Origin: Azospirillum sp.
Lineage (GTDB): Bacteria; Pseudomonadota; Alphaproteobacteria; Azospirillales; Azospirillaceae
Length of the DNA stretch: 64,000 nucleotides
Assembly: GCA_016124535.1 (NCBI GenBank)
Contig: WGNK01000003.1
Location: forward strand, 102,001-166,000
Reading direction: 5' to 3'
Made by a program: the position numbers and the translations under genes. Each line of letters starts with the position of its first letter. The first letter of the stretch is position 1. The notes under the pieces were generated by a model that saw only the letters and a list, made by a program, of their open reading frames with translations, did not search any database and had not been told where the DNA came from. Shown here one piece after another: positions 17,231 through 25,364 of this stretch.

Positions 17231-17902
17231 ATGGAAATGTTGCGCGCCCATGGCGGCCGCCCCGACCTGCCGGTGCGGGGTGGGCCCGAGCGCCCCGCCT
17301 CCGATCGCGGGGTCCCGGAACGGGTGATCGTGGAGCGGCGCGTGTCGAGCGATTCAGGCCGATCGCCAACCTCGGGGCCATCGAAGGCTGCCCCACCGGC
17401 CGAGTTGCCGCGCTTTCAATCCCGGCGATTTCCCCTCGAGCGCTGCCCCGAGCCGATGCGCGCCTTGCTCGACTATTGGCAGGCCAAGGCCGGCGGGCGG
17501 CAGATTCCCGACCGCCGCCGCATCCTGCCCTGGGAAATTCGCCATCTTCTGGGCAGGCTTAGTCTGGTTGAAGCTGGCCGCAACGGGGGAGCGTTCGTCT
17601 TCCGGCTTTATGGCAGCCAACTCAGCGGCCCGTTCGGGATCAGCCCGACCGGCAGGCGCCACACGGAAATCTTCGGGCCGGAAACGGCCGGGCTGTTTGA
17701 TGCCGAGTGGTCCGCCTGTTTGCGCGCCCAGGAGCCCCGGTGCAACCGGATCTCGACCGACCTGTTTGGGATGCGGCTATCCTATCTGGAACTCCTGCTG
17801 CCGCTTGGCGAATCGGACCCTGCGCTGCCCGCCCACTTGTTATGCAGCTATACCCATCTGCTCGATAGCCATGGGCGCGATGATCAGACTGCGATCGCGT
17901 GA
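17231..17902 (+). CDS. PAS-fold protein (PAS_5-type single-domain)
   Basis: 223 residues from ATG 17231, but the start is uncertain: a GTG at 17342 has a better placed GGAG and would give a protein starting just before the conserved region, and the frame is open upstream. The conserved part (from about residue 55) reads RCPEPMRALLDYWQAKAGGR, then PDRRRILPWEIRHLLGRLSL, FRLYGSQL and a C-terminal LELLLPLG. This pattern is that of alphaproteobacterial PAS_5 proteins, which carry one PAS fold and no output domain. Ligand and partner are unknown. A second, divergent member lies 0.35 kb downstream on the other strand. Confidence 0.7.
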   Translation: MEMLRAHGGRPDLPVRGGPERPASDRGVPERVIVERRVSSDSGRSPTSGPSKAAPPAELPRFQSRRFPLERCPEPMRALLDYWQAKAGGRQIPDRRRILPWEIRHLLGRLSLVEAGRNGGAFVFRLYGSQLSGPFGISPTGRRHTEIFGPETAGLFDAEWSACLRAQEPRCNRISTDLFGMRLSYLELLLPLGESDPALPAHLLCSYTHLLDSHGRDDQTAIA

Positions 17903-17920
17903 GGGCGACGGCCGCTACCC

Positions 17921-18244
17921 TCAGCCATCCGACCCGGCCAGCGCCGCTTCACGATCCAGCCGGCCGATACCGTCGAAGTCCTTGGCCCATTCCACGCCAG
18001 CCAAAAAGGCGAAGGCTGCAATCACCGCCATAGCCTCGTCTTCCTGGCCGCTGCCGTAAAGAATGTCCGACCGATCGGAGCCCGGAAACACCTCGATGTC
18101 CCATTCGACCCGGCCATCCGGCCAGGAATGCTGGACAAGGTTGAACGGTTTGGCGTTCAGCGCGCACCACAGGTTGAACTCCTCGGCAGTGACAACCAAG
18201 GACCGCTCGGTGCTCGCGGGGACATAAGGTGTGGTTGAGTTCAT
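17921..18244 (-). CDS. hypothetical protein, 107 aa
   Basis: 107 residues from ATG 18244. Sequence features: ERSLVVTAEEFNLWCALNAK, then WPDGRVEWDIEVFPGSD, then a hydrophobic helix EDEAMAVIAAFAFLAGVEWA. I do not recognise a family. It lies 10 bp downstream of a PAS_5-type gene on the same strand, so the two probably share a transcript, and it converges with another PAS_5-type gene 18 bp away. The tight linkage suggests a function connected with these sensors; that is inference only. Confidence 0.65.
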   Translation of the reverse strand: MNSTTPYVPASTERSLVVTAEEFNLWCALNAKPFNLVQHSWPDGRVEWDIEVFPGSDRSDILYGSGQEDEAMAVIAAFAFLAGVEWAKDFDGIGRLDREAALAGSDG

Positions 18245-18254
18245 GGTCGGGCCT

Positions 18255-18689
18255 CTAGATCTCGTAGGCTGCCACCAGCATCCGGTCGACCGTGGCGCCA
18301 TCGGTCGACAGCGGCAGGACCAGACGCTCCCAGGTCTGAACGACGCCGTTGAAATCCGCGGTATAGACCCGACCGATCGGTCGCCGTTCGGTGCGGACCT
18401 TATCGTATTCGGCGTGCAGGATGGCGCGGTGTTCGGCCGGCAGCCGTTCCAGGGTCTGGCCCAGTCGGTTCTCGCCGAACGCGCTGGTGAACGACCGCCC
18501 GTAATAGGCGTAGGCAAAATTCCCCGCCGAAACGATTTCCATGATCAGGATATTGGGAATCCATGGGCGTAGCTCGTCCGGTTCGAGATCGGCGGCCGAC
18601 GGCAGTCCTTCCTCGCCGCATTTGTCGGTCCACAGGACAAAGAGCCGGCGCAGCTCTGGGTGAGCCAGGTTGGGTTGTTCGCTGGACAT
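18255..18689 (-). CDS. PAS-fold protein (PAS_5-type single-domain)
   Basis: 144 residues from ATG 18689. The layout LAHPELRRLFVLWTDKCGEE, LRPWIPNILIMEIV, FAYAYYGRSFTSAFGENRLG and a C-terminal RLVLPLSTDGATVDRMLVAA is that of PAS_5 single-domain proteins; the last segment corresponds to the final PAS strands. There is no kinase, cyclase or DNA-binding output. It is distinct from the other PAS-fold protein nearby, sharing only the general pattern. Probably in an operon with the 107-residue protein. Confidence 0.75.
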   Translation of the reverse strand: MSSEQPNLAHPELRRLFVLWTDKCGEEGLPSAADLEPDELRPWIPNILIMEIVSAGNFAYAYYGRSFTSAFGENRLGQTLERLPAEHRAILHAEYDKVRTERRPIGRVYTADFNGVVQTWERLVLPLSTDGATVDRMLVAAYEI

Positions 18690-18863
18690 ATCCGTCTTTT
18701 CTGCGAAGTTCTTATTTCTGCGGAGATTTTCTGCCGTATTGCCGCGGTGCGCCGCGAAGTCCTTGAACCGGGAAGCAACCATAGCGCCGAACGCGCTGAC
18801 AGCGCAACCACTGGTCCGACCGCCGCTCCACCGCCCGAAGACAATCACCACCGGCGGCGCAGG

Positions 18864-20099
18864 CTACTCGAATTTTCGCTGGTCGTCGATCACCTTGCCA
18901 TCGTTGGGCAGGCTGGCCGGAGCCACCAGTTCGACCCGTCCCTTGAGTTTGGTCACCACGGCCAGGCTTTCGCTCAGCGCCGCGCTCAAACCCTCGGCGG
19001 GCGCCGCCTCGACCGTCAGGGTCATGACGTCGTTACCGTCTTCGCGGGTGACCACCAGGCGGGTGCGGCCTAGCCCCGGATGGCGCGCCATCACCGCGCC
19101 GATCTGCTCGGGGTGAACGAACATGCCCTTGACCTTGGTCGTCTGGTCGGCCCGGCCCATCCAGCCCCTGATCCGCCGGTTGGTCCGGCCGCACGGGCTG
19201 GTCCCGGGCAAAAACATCGAGAGATCGCCGGTCGCAAAACGGAGCAAGGGATAGTCGCGATTGATCAAAGTCACCAAAATTTCGCCGACTTCGCCGTCTG
19301 ACACCGGCTCTCCGGTGCCTGGACGGACGATTTCGACGATCACATGCTCGTCGAGCACCAGGCCGTCGCGCGCGGTGCTCTCGTAGGCAATCAAGCCAAG
19401 ATCGGCAGTGCCGTAGCCCTGATAAACATCGATTCCGCGCGCGGCATAGAAGCGCCTGGCATCGGGCAGGTAGGGACCGGCGGTGACGAAGCCGCGGCGC
19501 ACGCTGTCGAGCACCACGCCCAACTGATCACCCTTTTCTAAGATGATCTTGAGGAAGTCGGGGGTGCCGACATAGGCCGCCGGCCGCAGGTGGGCGATCG
19601 CCTGAACCTGGAGTTCGGTGTTGCCGGTCCCGGCCGGAAATACCGGGCATCCGAGCGCCGAGGCCGCCCCCTCCAACATCGCCCCGGCCGGGGTGAAGTG
19701 ATAGGAAAAGCCGTTGTGGACGAGTTCGCCCTTGCGAAAACCCGCGGCATAGAGTGCGCGCGCGAACCGGAAATAGTCTGGACGCCGGCCCTCGGGATCG
19801 TAGATTGGCCCCGGCGAGGCGAAGATGCGCAACAGCTGATCCGGAGGGGTCGCGGTCAGGCCGCCCAGCGGCGGGTTGCGCTTCTGCAAGTCGATCAGGG
19901 CCGATTTGCGGGTCACCGGCAATCGGGCGAGCGCAGCGCGAGTGTTGACCGCGAACGGGTCGACGCCTTCGAGGATGCGGCTATAGGCAGGGGCCCGGCG
20001 CTGGGCCAGTGCCACCTGCTCCGGCAGTGCTGCCATCAGCGCCGCCTCGCGCGCCTGCGGATCGCGGGTTTCCAACGCGTCGTAAAATGGCGATGTCAT
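18864..20099 (-). CDS. phenylacetate-CoA ligase-like acyl-CoA ligase
   Basis: 411 residues of the PaaK-type adenylating family. Recognisable parts are the N-terminal RRAPAYSRILEGVDP, HNGFSYHFTPAG, the adenylate-binding YQGYGTADLGLIAYE, the RFATGDLS hinge region and the C-terminal GRADQTTKVKGMFVHPEQI. The family joins an aryl or organic acid to CoA with ATP. It is the last gene of a transporter operon that also starts with an acyl-CoA ligase, so the imported compound is probably a carboxylic acid that is activated after uptake. The exact substrate cannot be read from sequence. Confidence 0.82.
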   Translation of the reverse strand: MTSPFYDALETRDPQAREAALMAALPEQVALAQRRAPAYSRILEGVDPFAVNTRAALARLPVTRKSALIDLQKRNPPLGGLTATPPDQLLRIFASPGPIYDPEGRRPDYFRFARALYAAGFRKGELVHNGFSYHFTPAGAMLEGAASALGCPVFPAGTGNTELQVQAIAHLRPAAYVGTPDFLKIILEKGDQLGVVLDSVRRGFVTAGPYLPDARRFYAARGIDVYQGYGTADLGLIAYESTARDGLVLDEHVIVEIVRPGTGEPVSDGEVGEILVTLINRDYPLLRFATGDLSMFLPGTSPCGRTNRRIRGWMGRADQTTKVKGMFVHPEQIGAVMARHPGLGRTRLVVTREDGNDVMTLTVEAAPAEGLSAALSESLAVVTKLKGRVELVAPASLPNDGKVIDDQRKFE

Positions 20100-20175
20100 G
20101 GCCCCGACCTCGGTTTACGGTAATAGCTGTCATTGCAGAGCTTTGTCCCGACGCCCCACCACTGGCCGGGCGCTC

Positions 20176-20994
20176 TCAGGCCAGCCAGCGCTTGCGGCGC
20201 TTATAGTGTTTGACGTCGCGGTAGCTCTTGCGGCCGGCAGCGCTGAGACCGAGGTAGAATTCCTTGACGTCCTCGTTGGAGCTCAATGTTTCCGCGCTGC
20301 CCTCCATCACCACCCGGCCATTTTCCAGAATATAGCCGTAATGGGCATAGCGAAGTGCGATGTTGGTATTCTGCTCGGCCAGCAGAAATGAGACGTATTC
20401 CTTCTGGTTGAGCTGACTGACGATTTCGAAGATTTCCTCGACCAGCTGTGGAGCCAGCCCCATCGACGGCTCGTCGAGCAGAATCGTGGACGGGCGGGCC
20501 ATCAGGGCGCGGCCGATCGCGCACATCTGCTGCTCGCCGCCGGAGGTATAGCCGGCCTGGCTGTCGCGGCGCTCGCGCAGGCGTGGGAAGTAGTCGTAGA
20601 CCATTTCGAGGTCACGCTTGACCGCGCGGCCGCCATCGCCACGGGTATAGGCGCCGGTCAGGAGATTTTCTTCGATTGTCAGGTGTCCGAAGCAGTGGCG
20701 ACCCTCCATGACCTGGATCACGCCGCGCTTGACCAGGGCATTGGGCGACAGGCAGTCGACCCGCTCGCCTCGGTAGCTGATCGCCCCCTTGGTGACCTCG
20801 CCGCGCTCGGCATGGAGCAAGTTCGAGATCGCCTTCAGGGTCGTGGTCTTGCCGGCACCGTTGGCGCCCAGCAGGGCGACGATCCGGCCCTTGGGCAGGT
20901 CGAGCGATACCCCTTTCAGAACCAGGATGACGTGGTCGTAAATCACCTCGACATTATTGACCTGGAGCAGGATTTCAGGCGCGGTCTGATCCAT
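20176..20994 (-). CDS. livF: HAAT-family ABC transporter ATPase, LivF-like
   Basis: 272 residues. Walker A GANGAGKTT (about 42-50), signature YTSGGEQQM, Walker B TILLDEPSMGL and switch His-equivalent region SFLLAEQN are all present. The LivF type is recognised from EVIYDHVILVLKGVSLDLPKG and the RGVIQVMEGRHCFGHLT segment. The C-terminus has a 20-residue extension ending in KRRKRW. It works with LivG on the permease pair. Located 181 bp... upstream spacing is short: 70 bp after the substrate-binding protein gene, with a stable hairpin in that gap. Confidence 0.9.
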   Translation of the reverse strand: MDQTAPEILLQVNNVEVIYDHVILVLKGVSLDLPKGRIVALLGANGAGKTTTLKAISNLLHAERGEVTKGAISYRGERVDCLSPNALVKRGVIQVMEGRHCFGHLTIEENLLTGAYTRGDGGRAVKRDLEMVYDYFPRLRERRDSQAGYTSGGEQQMCAIGRALMARPSTILLDEPSMGLAPQLVEEIFEIVSQLNQKEYVSFLLAEQNTNIALRYAHYGYILENGRVVMEGSAETLSSNEDVKEFYLGLSAAGRKSYRDVKHYKRRKRWLA

Positions 20995-21027
20995 GGCGGT
21001 TCCGAGGCTCCACAGTTGGGATCGAAC

Positions 21028-21053
21028 GATCCAGGGGGCAGGCCCCCTGGATC
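21028..21053 (-). terminator. intercistronic hairpin between substrate-binding protein gene and livF
   Basis: Perfect 12-bp inverted repeat GATCCAGGGGGC / GCCCCCTGGATC with only 2 nt between arms (effective loop 4-6 nt), 12 bp past the stop of the binding-protein gene. No T tract follows on the minus strand, so it is more likely an mRNA 3'-end stabiliser or weak attenuator than a full terminator, which would help make more binding protein than ATPase. Confidence 0.6.
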
Positions 21054-21064
21054 GCCGAAATCGC

Positions 21065-22387
21065 TCACTTGCAGTCGCGCGGCGTGATGTTCTTCTCCTT
21101 GGCGTATTGCTCCGCCGCGGCTTCGATCATCGGCCGGATCAGGCTGCGGTCGGGCTGGATCCAATCGGAAACGAAGGTCCACTGCTTGCCGTCCCACTGC
21201 TGGACGCGGACCGGGACGCTCGCCTCATGGTCGGCACAGGTGATCTTGAACGGCTGCATGAAGCCGGCAAGCCCGAGGCTGGCGAGTTTCTCGCTGGTCA
21301 TGTCGAGATTCTCGAAGCCCCACTGGATCTGCTCGCCGGTCATCGGCTTGTTGCCGAACTTGTTCATGGCATTGCGGATCGCTTCGACCAGAACCACCGA
21401 GTTGAAGATGCCGCGGTTATAGAGCACGGTGCCGACATTGTTCTTGTCACCGGTTCCCTTGCCAGCGGCATAGAGGAATTTCTCGACGTCCTGGATCACC
21501 TTGAAATCGGCGCCCGGAGCGTGGAACGCCAGCGCCTTGTAGCCCTTGGCGGCATCGCCGGCGGGGATCACGTCGGGCTCGGCCCCCGACCACCAGACGC
21601 CGAGGAAATGCTCCATATTGTAGCCGACCGCGGCGGCTTCCTTGATCGCGGTCGAGTTCATCACGCCCCAACCCCACATGATCGTCCAGTCGGGACGAAG
21701 CTGCCGGCCGATACGCAGCCAGACCGCCTTCTGCTCCAGACCGGGATGAGCAACCGGGAAGTTGCTCAGTTGAAAGCCGTATTTGGCCGCCAACGCTTCG
21801 AAAACCGGGATCGGCTCCTTACCGTAAGGGCTGTCGTGGTAAACAAAGGCGATCTTTTTGCCCTTCAGCTTGTCGAAGCCGCCCATTTGCTGGGCAACAT
21901 AGGTGATTGCTACGTCGGCGCCGCTCCAGTAGCTGTCGGGCAGGGTGAAGACATAGGGGAAGACCCGCCCGTCACCGCCGGCAGTGCGGCCGTAGCCGGT
22001 GGTCAGCAGCGGAACCTTGTCGACCGCAGCGCGCTCGATCAGCGCATAGGTAATCCCGGTGGACAGCGGGATGAAGGCGGCGGACCCGGTTGCACCCTTG
22101 TTCTTGAGCCGCTCGTAGCATTCGACGCCGCGATCGGTGTTGTAGCTGGTATCGCATTCCTCAGTGCTGATCGGCACGCCATTGATGCCGCCGTCACGTA
22201 CATTGATCAGCTGTAAATAGTCGGCAACGCCGTCGGCAAACGGAATGCCGTTGGGCGCATAGGGACCGGTTCGATAGGGCATCAGCCCGACGAACTGACT
22301 GTCCACCGCCAATGACGGTGCCGGCTCTGCCAGCAGACACGCGGCGGCAACGGTCGCTAAAGTCAGGACTCTCCCGCAGACTCGCAT
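21065..22387 (-). CDS. HAAT-type periplasmic substrate-binding protein
   Basis: 440 residues with an N-terminal signal peptide (hydrophobic 8-20, cleavage near SLA-V at about 27). The type I periplasmic binding fold of the Peripla_BP_6 kind is seen in FVGLMPYRTGPYAPNG, TAFIPLSTG-like central strands and KGKKIAFVYHDSPYGKEP. The length, somewhat longer than LivK (about 370), is usual for binders of aromatic or other non-amino-acid ligands in such clusters. Placed between the permeases and livF. Ligand unknown; adjacent CoA ligases suggest a carboxylic acid. Confidence 0.88.
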   Translation of the reverse strand: MRVCGRVLTLATVAAACLLAEPAPSLAVDSQFVGLMPYRTGPYAPNGIPFADGVADYLQLINVRDGGINGVPISTEECDTSYNTDRGVECYERLKNKGATGSAAFIPLSTGITYALIERAAVDKVPLLTTGYGRTAGGDGRVFPYVFTLPDSYWSGADVAITYVAQQMGGFDKLKGKKIAFVYHDSPYGKEPIPVFEALAAKYGFQLSNFPVAHPGLEQKAVWLRIGRQLRPDWTIMWGWGVMNSTAIKEAAAVGYNMEHFLGVWWSGAEPDVIPAGDAAKGYKALAFHAPGADFKVIQDVEKFLYAAGKGTGDKNNVGTVLYNRGIFNSVVLVEAIRNAMNKFGNKPMTGEQIQWGFENLDMTSEKLASLGLAGFMQPFKITCADHEASVPVRVQQWDGKQWTFVSDWIQPDRSLIRPMIEAAAEQYAKEKNITPRDCK

Positions 22388-22430
22388 TGATGTTCCTCCC
22401 GTATTCTTGTTGAGCGATTTTTTGGCAAGA

Positions 22431-23510
22431 TCAGTATGGAAACGGCCACAGCCTCAACTTCTCCTTGAATATCCGCCACAGTCGGGCCAATCCGTGGGGT
22501 TCGACGATCAGAAAAAACACAATCAAGGTGCCGAATACCATGACCTCGATATGGCTGATCGTCGCGGTCGAGATCGGCAATCCCAACATCAGCGGCAACC
22601 GGCTGAGCACGATCGGTAACAGCACGATGAAGCCAGCTCCCAGGAAGGCGCCAAGGATGCTGCCCAGCCCGCCGATGATGATCATGTAAAGAATCTGGAA
22701 CGAGCGGTTGATGTCGAAGGCGCCGGGCTCAACGGTGCCGGTGTAGAAAAACGCCCACAACGCGCCGGCGACGCCGCAATAGAACGAGCTGATCGCAAAC
22801 GCGCTGAGCTTGGTGCGCAGCGGCCGGATGCCGATGATCTCGGCGGCGATATCCATGTCGCGGATCGCCATCCATTGCCGGCCGATGCTGGAACGCACCA
22901 TATTCTTGGCCAGCAGTGCCAAAACCGCGACCAGGGTGAGACAGAACAGATAGCGCGCCTGCGGCGTGGCGTGAACCCCGGTGACATAAAGCTCGCCGAC
23001 CACCGCGCGCGGCGGCGCCGAGATCACGCCGGACGCGCTGTAATTGGTGAACCACGGCACCTTGGCGAACAGCCAGATCAGGAAGAACTGCGCCGCCAAG
23101 GTCGCCACCGCCAGGTAGAACCCCTTGATCCGCAAACTGGGCAGGCCGAACACGATTCCGACCGCCGCGGCGGCGACGCCTGAGAGCAGCAGGGCGACGA
23201 TGATATTCAGGTCGGGAAAGGCGGTGGTCAGCTTGTAGGCGGCGAAGGCGCCGCAGGCCATGAAGGCTCCGGTGCCCAGCGAGAGCTGACCAGCATAGCC
23301 GGTCAGGATGTTGAGCCCGATCGCCGCCAGGGAAAACACCAGAAACGGGATCATAATGGTTTCCAGCCAGTATTCGCTACCGGCCACCGGCATCACGACA
23401 TAGGCAACAGCCAAGATCATCGCCATGCCGATCTGATCCTGGCGGATCGGGAAGATCGCCTGGTCGGCGGCATAGCTGACCTTGAATTGTCCGGCTTCGC
23501 GGTAGAACAT
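22431..23510 (-). CDS. livM: HAAT-family ABC permease, LivM-like
   Basis: 359 residues from ATG 23510, which has a GGGGGA ribosome binding site about 10 nt upstream; an earlier start at 23534 is possible. About ten hydrophobic segments. The LivM hallmark LNILTGYAGQLSLGTGAFMACGAFAA is present (around residues 75-100), as is the cytoplasmic coupling loop RSSIGRQWMAIRDMDIAAEI. Forms the translocation channel with LivH. Confidence 0.9.
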   Translation of the reverse strand: MFYREAGQFKVSYAADQAIFPIRQDQIGMAMILAVAYVVMPVAGSEYWLETIMIPFLVFSLAAIGLNILTGYAGQLSLGTGAFMACGAFAAYKLTTAFPDLNIIVALLLSGVAAAAVGIVFGLPSLRIKGFYLAVATLAAQFFLIWLFAKVPWFTNYSASGVISAPPRAVVGELYVTGVHATPQARYLFCLTLVAVLALLAKNMVRSSIGRQWMAIRDMDIAAEIIGIRPLRTKLSAFAISSFYCGVAGALWAFFYTGTVEPGAFDINRSFQILYMIIIGGLGSILGAFLGAGFIVLLPIVLSRLPLMLGLPISTATISHIEVMVFGTLIVFFLIVEPHGLARLWRIFKEKLRLWPFPY

Positions 23511-23578
23511 TTTTTGCTTTTCCCCCCGTCTCACCCCTCACCGGCCAGGGGATCGGCCTTCTTCGCTCGACCCGCCTG

Positions 23579-24517
23579 CTACACGCGCTCGATGATCTTT
23601 TCACCGAACAGCCCCTGGGGCCGGAACAGCAGGAACACCATCGCGATCATGTAGGCGTGCCAGTCCTCGATCGCGCCGCCCAGCGCCGGACCCCAATAGA
23701 CCTCGCCGATCTTCTCGCTGGCGCCGATGATCAGGCCGCCGACGATGGCCCCGGGGATCGAGGTGAAACCGCCCAGGATCAACACCGGCAGCGCCTTCAG
23801 CGCAACCAGCGCCAGGCTGAATTGGACGCCAAGGCTGGAGCCCCACATGATCCCGGCGACCAGTGCCACCAGTCCGGCGACCGACCACACGATCACCCAG
23901 ATCGATTGCAGCGGAATGCCGACCGAGAGAGCGGCCTGGTGGTCGTCGGCCACGGCGCGCAACGCCCGGCCGATCTTGGTGTAATGGAAGAACAGGGCCA
24001 GCCCGGCGACCAGCAGTCCGGCGGTCACCCCGGCAACGATGTCGAAGCTGTTGATCAGGACGCCATGGATTTCCAACGGCTCCTTGGGGATGCCGATGTC
24101 GATCACCTTGATGTCGCTGCCCCAGATCATCTGGCCGAAGCCGTCGAGGAAAAAGGTCAGCCCGATCGTCGCCATGAACAGCACGATCGGCGGCTGATTG
24201 ACCAGGGGCCGGAGCACCACCCGTTCGGTCACGATCGCGAGCGCCACCATCACCACCGCCGACGCCCCCAAAGCCAACCATACCGGCATCCCGGCTTCGA
24301 GGAACCCGGCGAAGAACAGGGCGGCAAACAGCACCATCGCGCCTTGCGCGAAATTGAACACCCCGGACGCCTTGAAGATCAGCACGAAACCAAGCGCCAC
24401 CAGCGAGTACATGACGCCGACCAGCAGGCCGCCGACCAGCACCTCGACCAGGAACACCGGGTATTCCCACATACTGACGAAGGGCGCGATGAAGATATCG
24501 CTCAGGAAGCCTTCCAT
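23579..24517 (-). CDS. livH: HAAT-family ABC permease, LivH-like
   Basis: 312 residues, about eight hydrophobic segments. Family motifs include LVGVMYSLVALGFVLIFKAS near the N-terminus, GVFNFAQGAMV, the coupling loop TKIGRALRAVADDHQAA and the GGFTSIPGAIVGGLIIG segment near the C-terminus. Inner-membrane half of the permease. It sits 21 bp after livG and 68 bp before livM. Confidence 0.92.
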   Translation of the reverse strand: MEGFLSDIFIAPFVSMWEYPVFLVEVLVGGLLVGVMYSLVALGFVLIFKASGVFNFAQGAMVLFAALFFAGFLEAGMPVWLALGASAVVMVALAIVTERVVLRPLVNQPPIVLFMATIGLTFFLDGFGQMIWGSDIKVIDIGIPKEPLEIHGVLINSFDIVAGVTAGLLVAGLALFFHYTKIGRALRAVADDHQAALSVGIPLQSIWVIVWSVAGLVALVAGIMWGSSLGVQFSLALVALKALPVLILGGFTSIPGAIVGGLIIGASEKIGEVYWGPALGGAIEDWHAYMIAMVFLLFRPQGLFGEKIIERV

Positions 24518-24538
24518 CCGGTCCCCCGCTGCTCGAGT

Positions 24539-25360
24539 TCAGTCATGGCCGACCCCCAGATAAGCCGAGACCACCGCCGGATCGCTGCGCACGCTGTCGG
24601 GCGGACCATCGGCCAGCTTGCGTCCGTAATCGAGCACCACCACCCGATCGGAGATGTCCATGACCACGCCCATGTCGTGTTCGATCAGCGCGATGGTGGT
24701 GCCGAACTCCTCGTTGATGTCGAGGATGAAGCGGCACATGTCCTCCTTTTCCTCGACGTTCATCCCGGCCATCGGTTCGTCGAGCAGCAGCAAGGTCGGC
24801 TGGGCGGCGAGCGCCCGGCCCAGTTCGACCCGTTTCTGCAGCCCATAGGGCAGTCGGCCCACCGGGGTCTTGCGGATGTGCTGAATCTCCAGGAAGTCGA
24901 TGATTTCCTCGCAGAATTTGCGGTGCTCGATTTCCTCGCGCTGGGCCGGCCCCCAATAGAGCGCCTGCATCCAGAACGGCTGGTGCATTTTAAGCAATCG
25001 GCCGGTCATGATATTGTCGAGCGTCGACATGCCCTTGAACAGGGCGATGTTCTGGAAGGTGCGGGCGATACCCTGGGCCGCCGCCTGGTAGGGGCGCATC
25101 CGGCTGCGGGTCTTGCCGCGATAGGTGATCGTGCCCTCTTGGGGGTGATAAAAGCCGTTGATGACATTGAGCATCGACGATTTGCCGGCACCGTTGGGGC
25201 CGATGATCGCCAGAATCTCGTGCTCGCGGACCTCGAAGCTGATGTTGTTGAGTGCGCGGACGCCGCCAAAATAAAGGCTGATGCGGTCGACCCGCAGCAG
25301 GACGTCACCGATCTCCCGGGTATCGGCATCCGGGGTTTCGGCCTGATCGAGTGCCGCCAT
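24539..25360 (-). CDS. livG: HAAT-family ABC transporter ATPase, LivG-like
   Basis: 273 residues from ATG 25360, four bases after the stop of the acyl-CoA synthetase gene. Walker A GPNGAGKSS, the LivG-specific AQGIARTFQNIALFKGM segment, a LPYGLQKRVELGRAL signature (normally LSYG/LPYG in this family), Walker B LLLLDEPMAGM and IALIEHDM switch are visible. Pairs with LivF. The operon order acyl-CoA synthetase, livG, livH, livM, binding protein, livF, PaaK-like ligase is common in alphaproteobacteria. Confidence 0.92.
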   Translation of the reverse strand: MAALDQAETPDADTREIGDVLLRVDRISLYFGGVRALNNISFEVREHEILAIIGPNGAGKSSMLNVINGFYHPQEGTITYRGKTRSRMRPYQAAAQGIARTFQNIALFKGMSTLDNIMTGRLLKMHQPFWMQALYWGPAQREEIEHRKFCEEIIDFLEIQHIRKTPVGRLPYGLQKRVELGRALAAQPTLLLLDEPMAGMNVEEKEDMCRFILDINEEFGTTIALIEHDMGVVMDISDRVVVLDYGRKLADGPPDSVRSDPAVVSAYLGVGHD

Positions 25361-25364
25361 CGCT

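Noticed and set aside
16908..17396. Minus-strand frame of about 160 codons upstream of the PAS-fold gene.
   Set aside because: Arg/Pro/Cys-rich low-complexity product typical of antisense frames in GC-rich DNA; overlaps a possible repeat.
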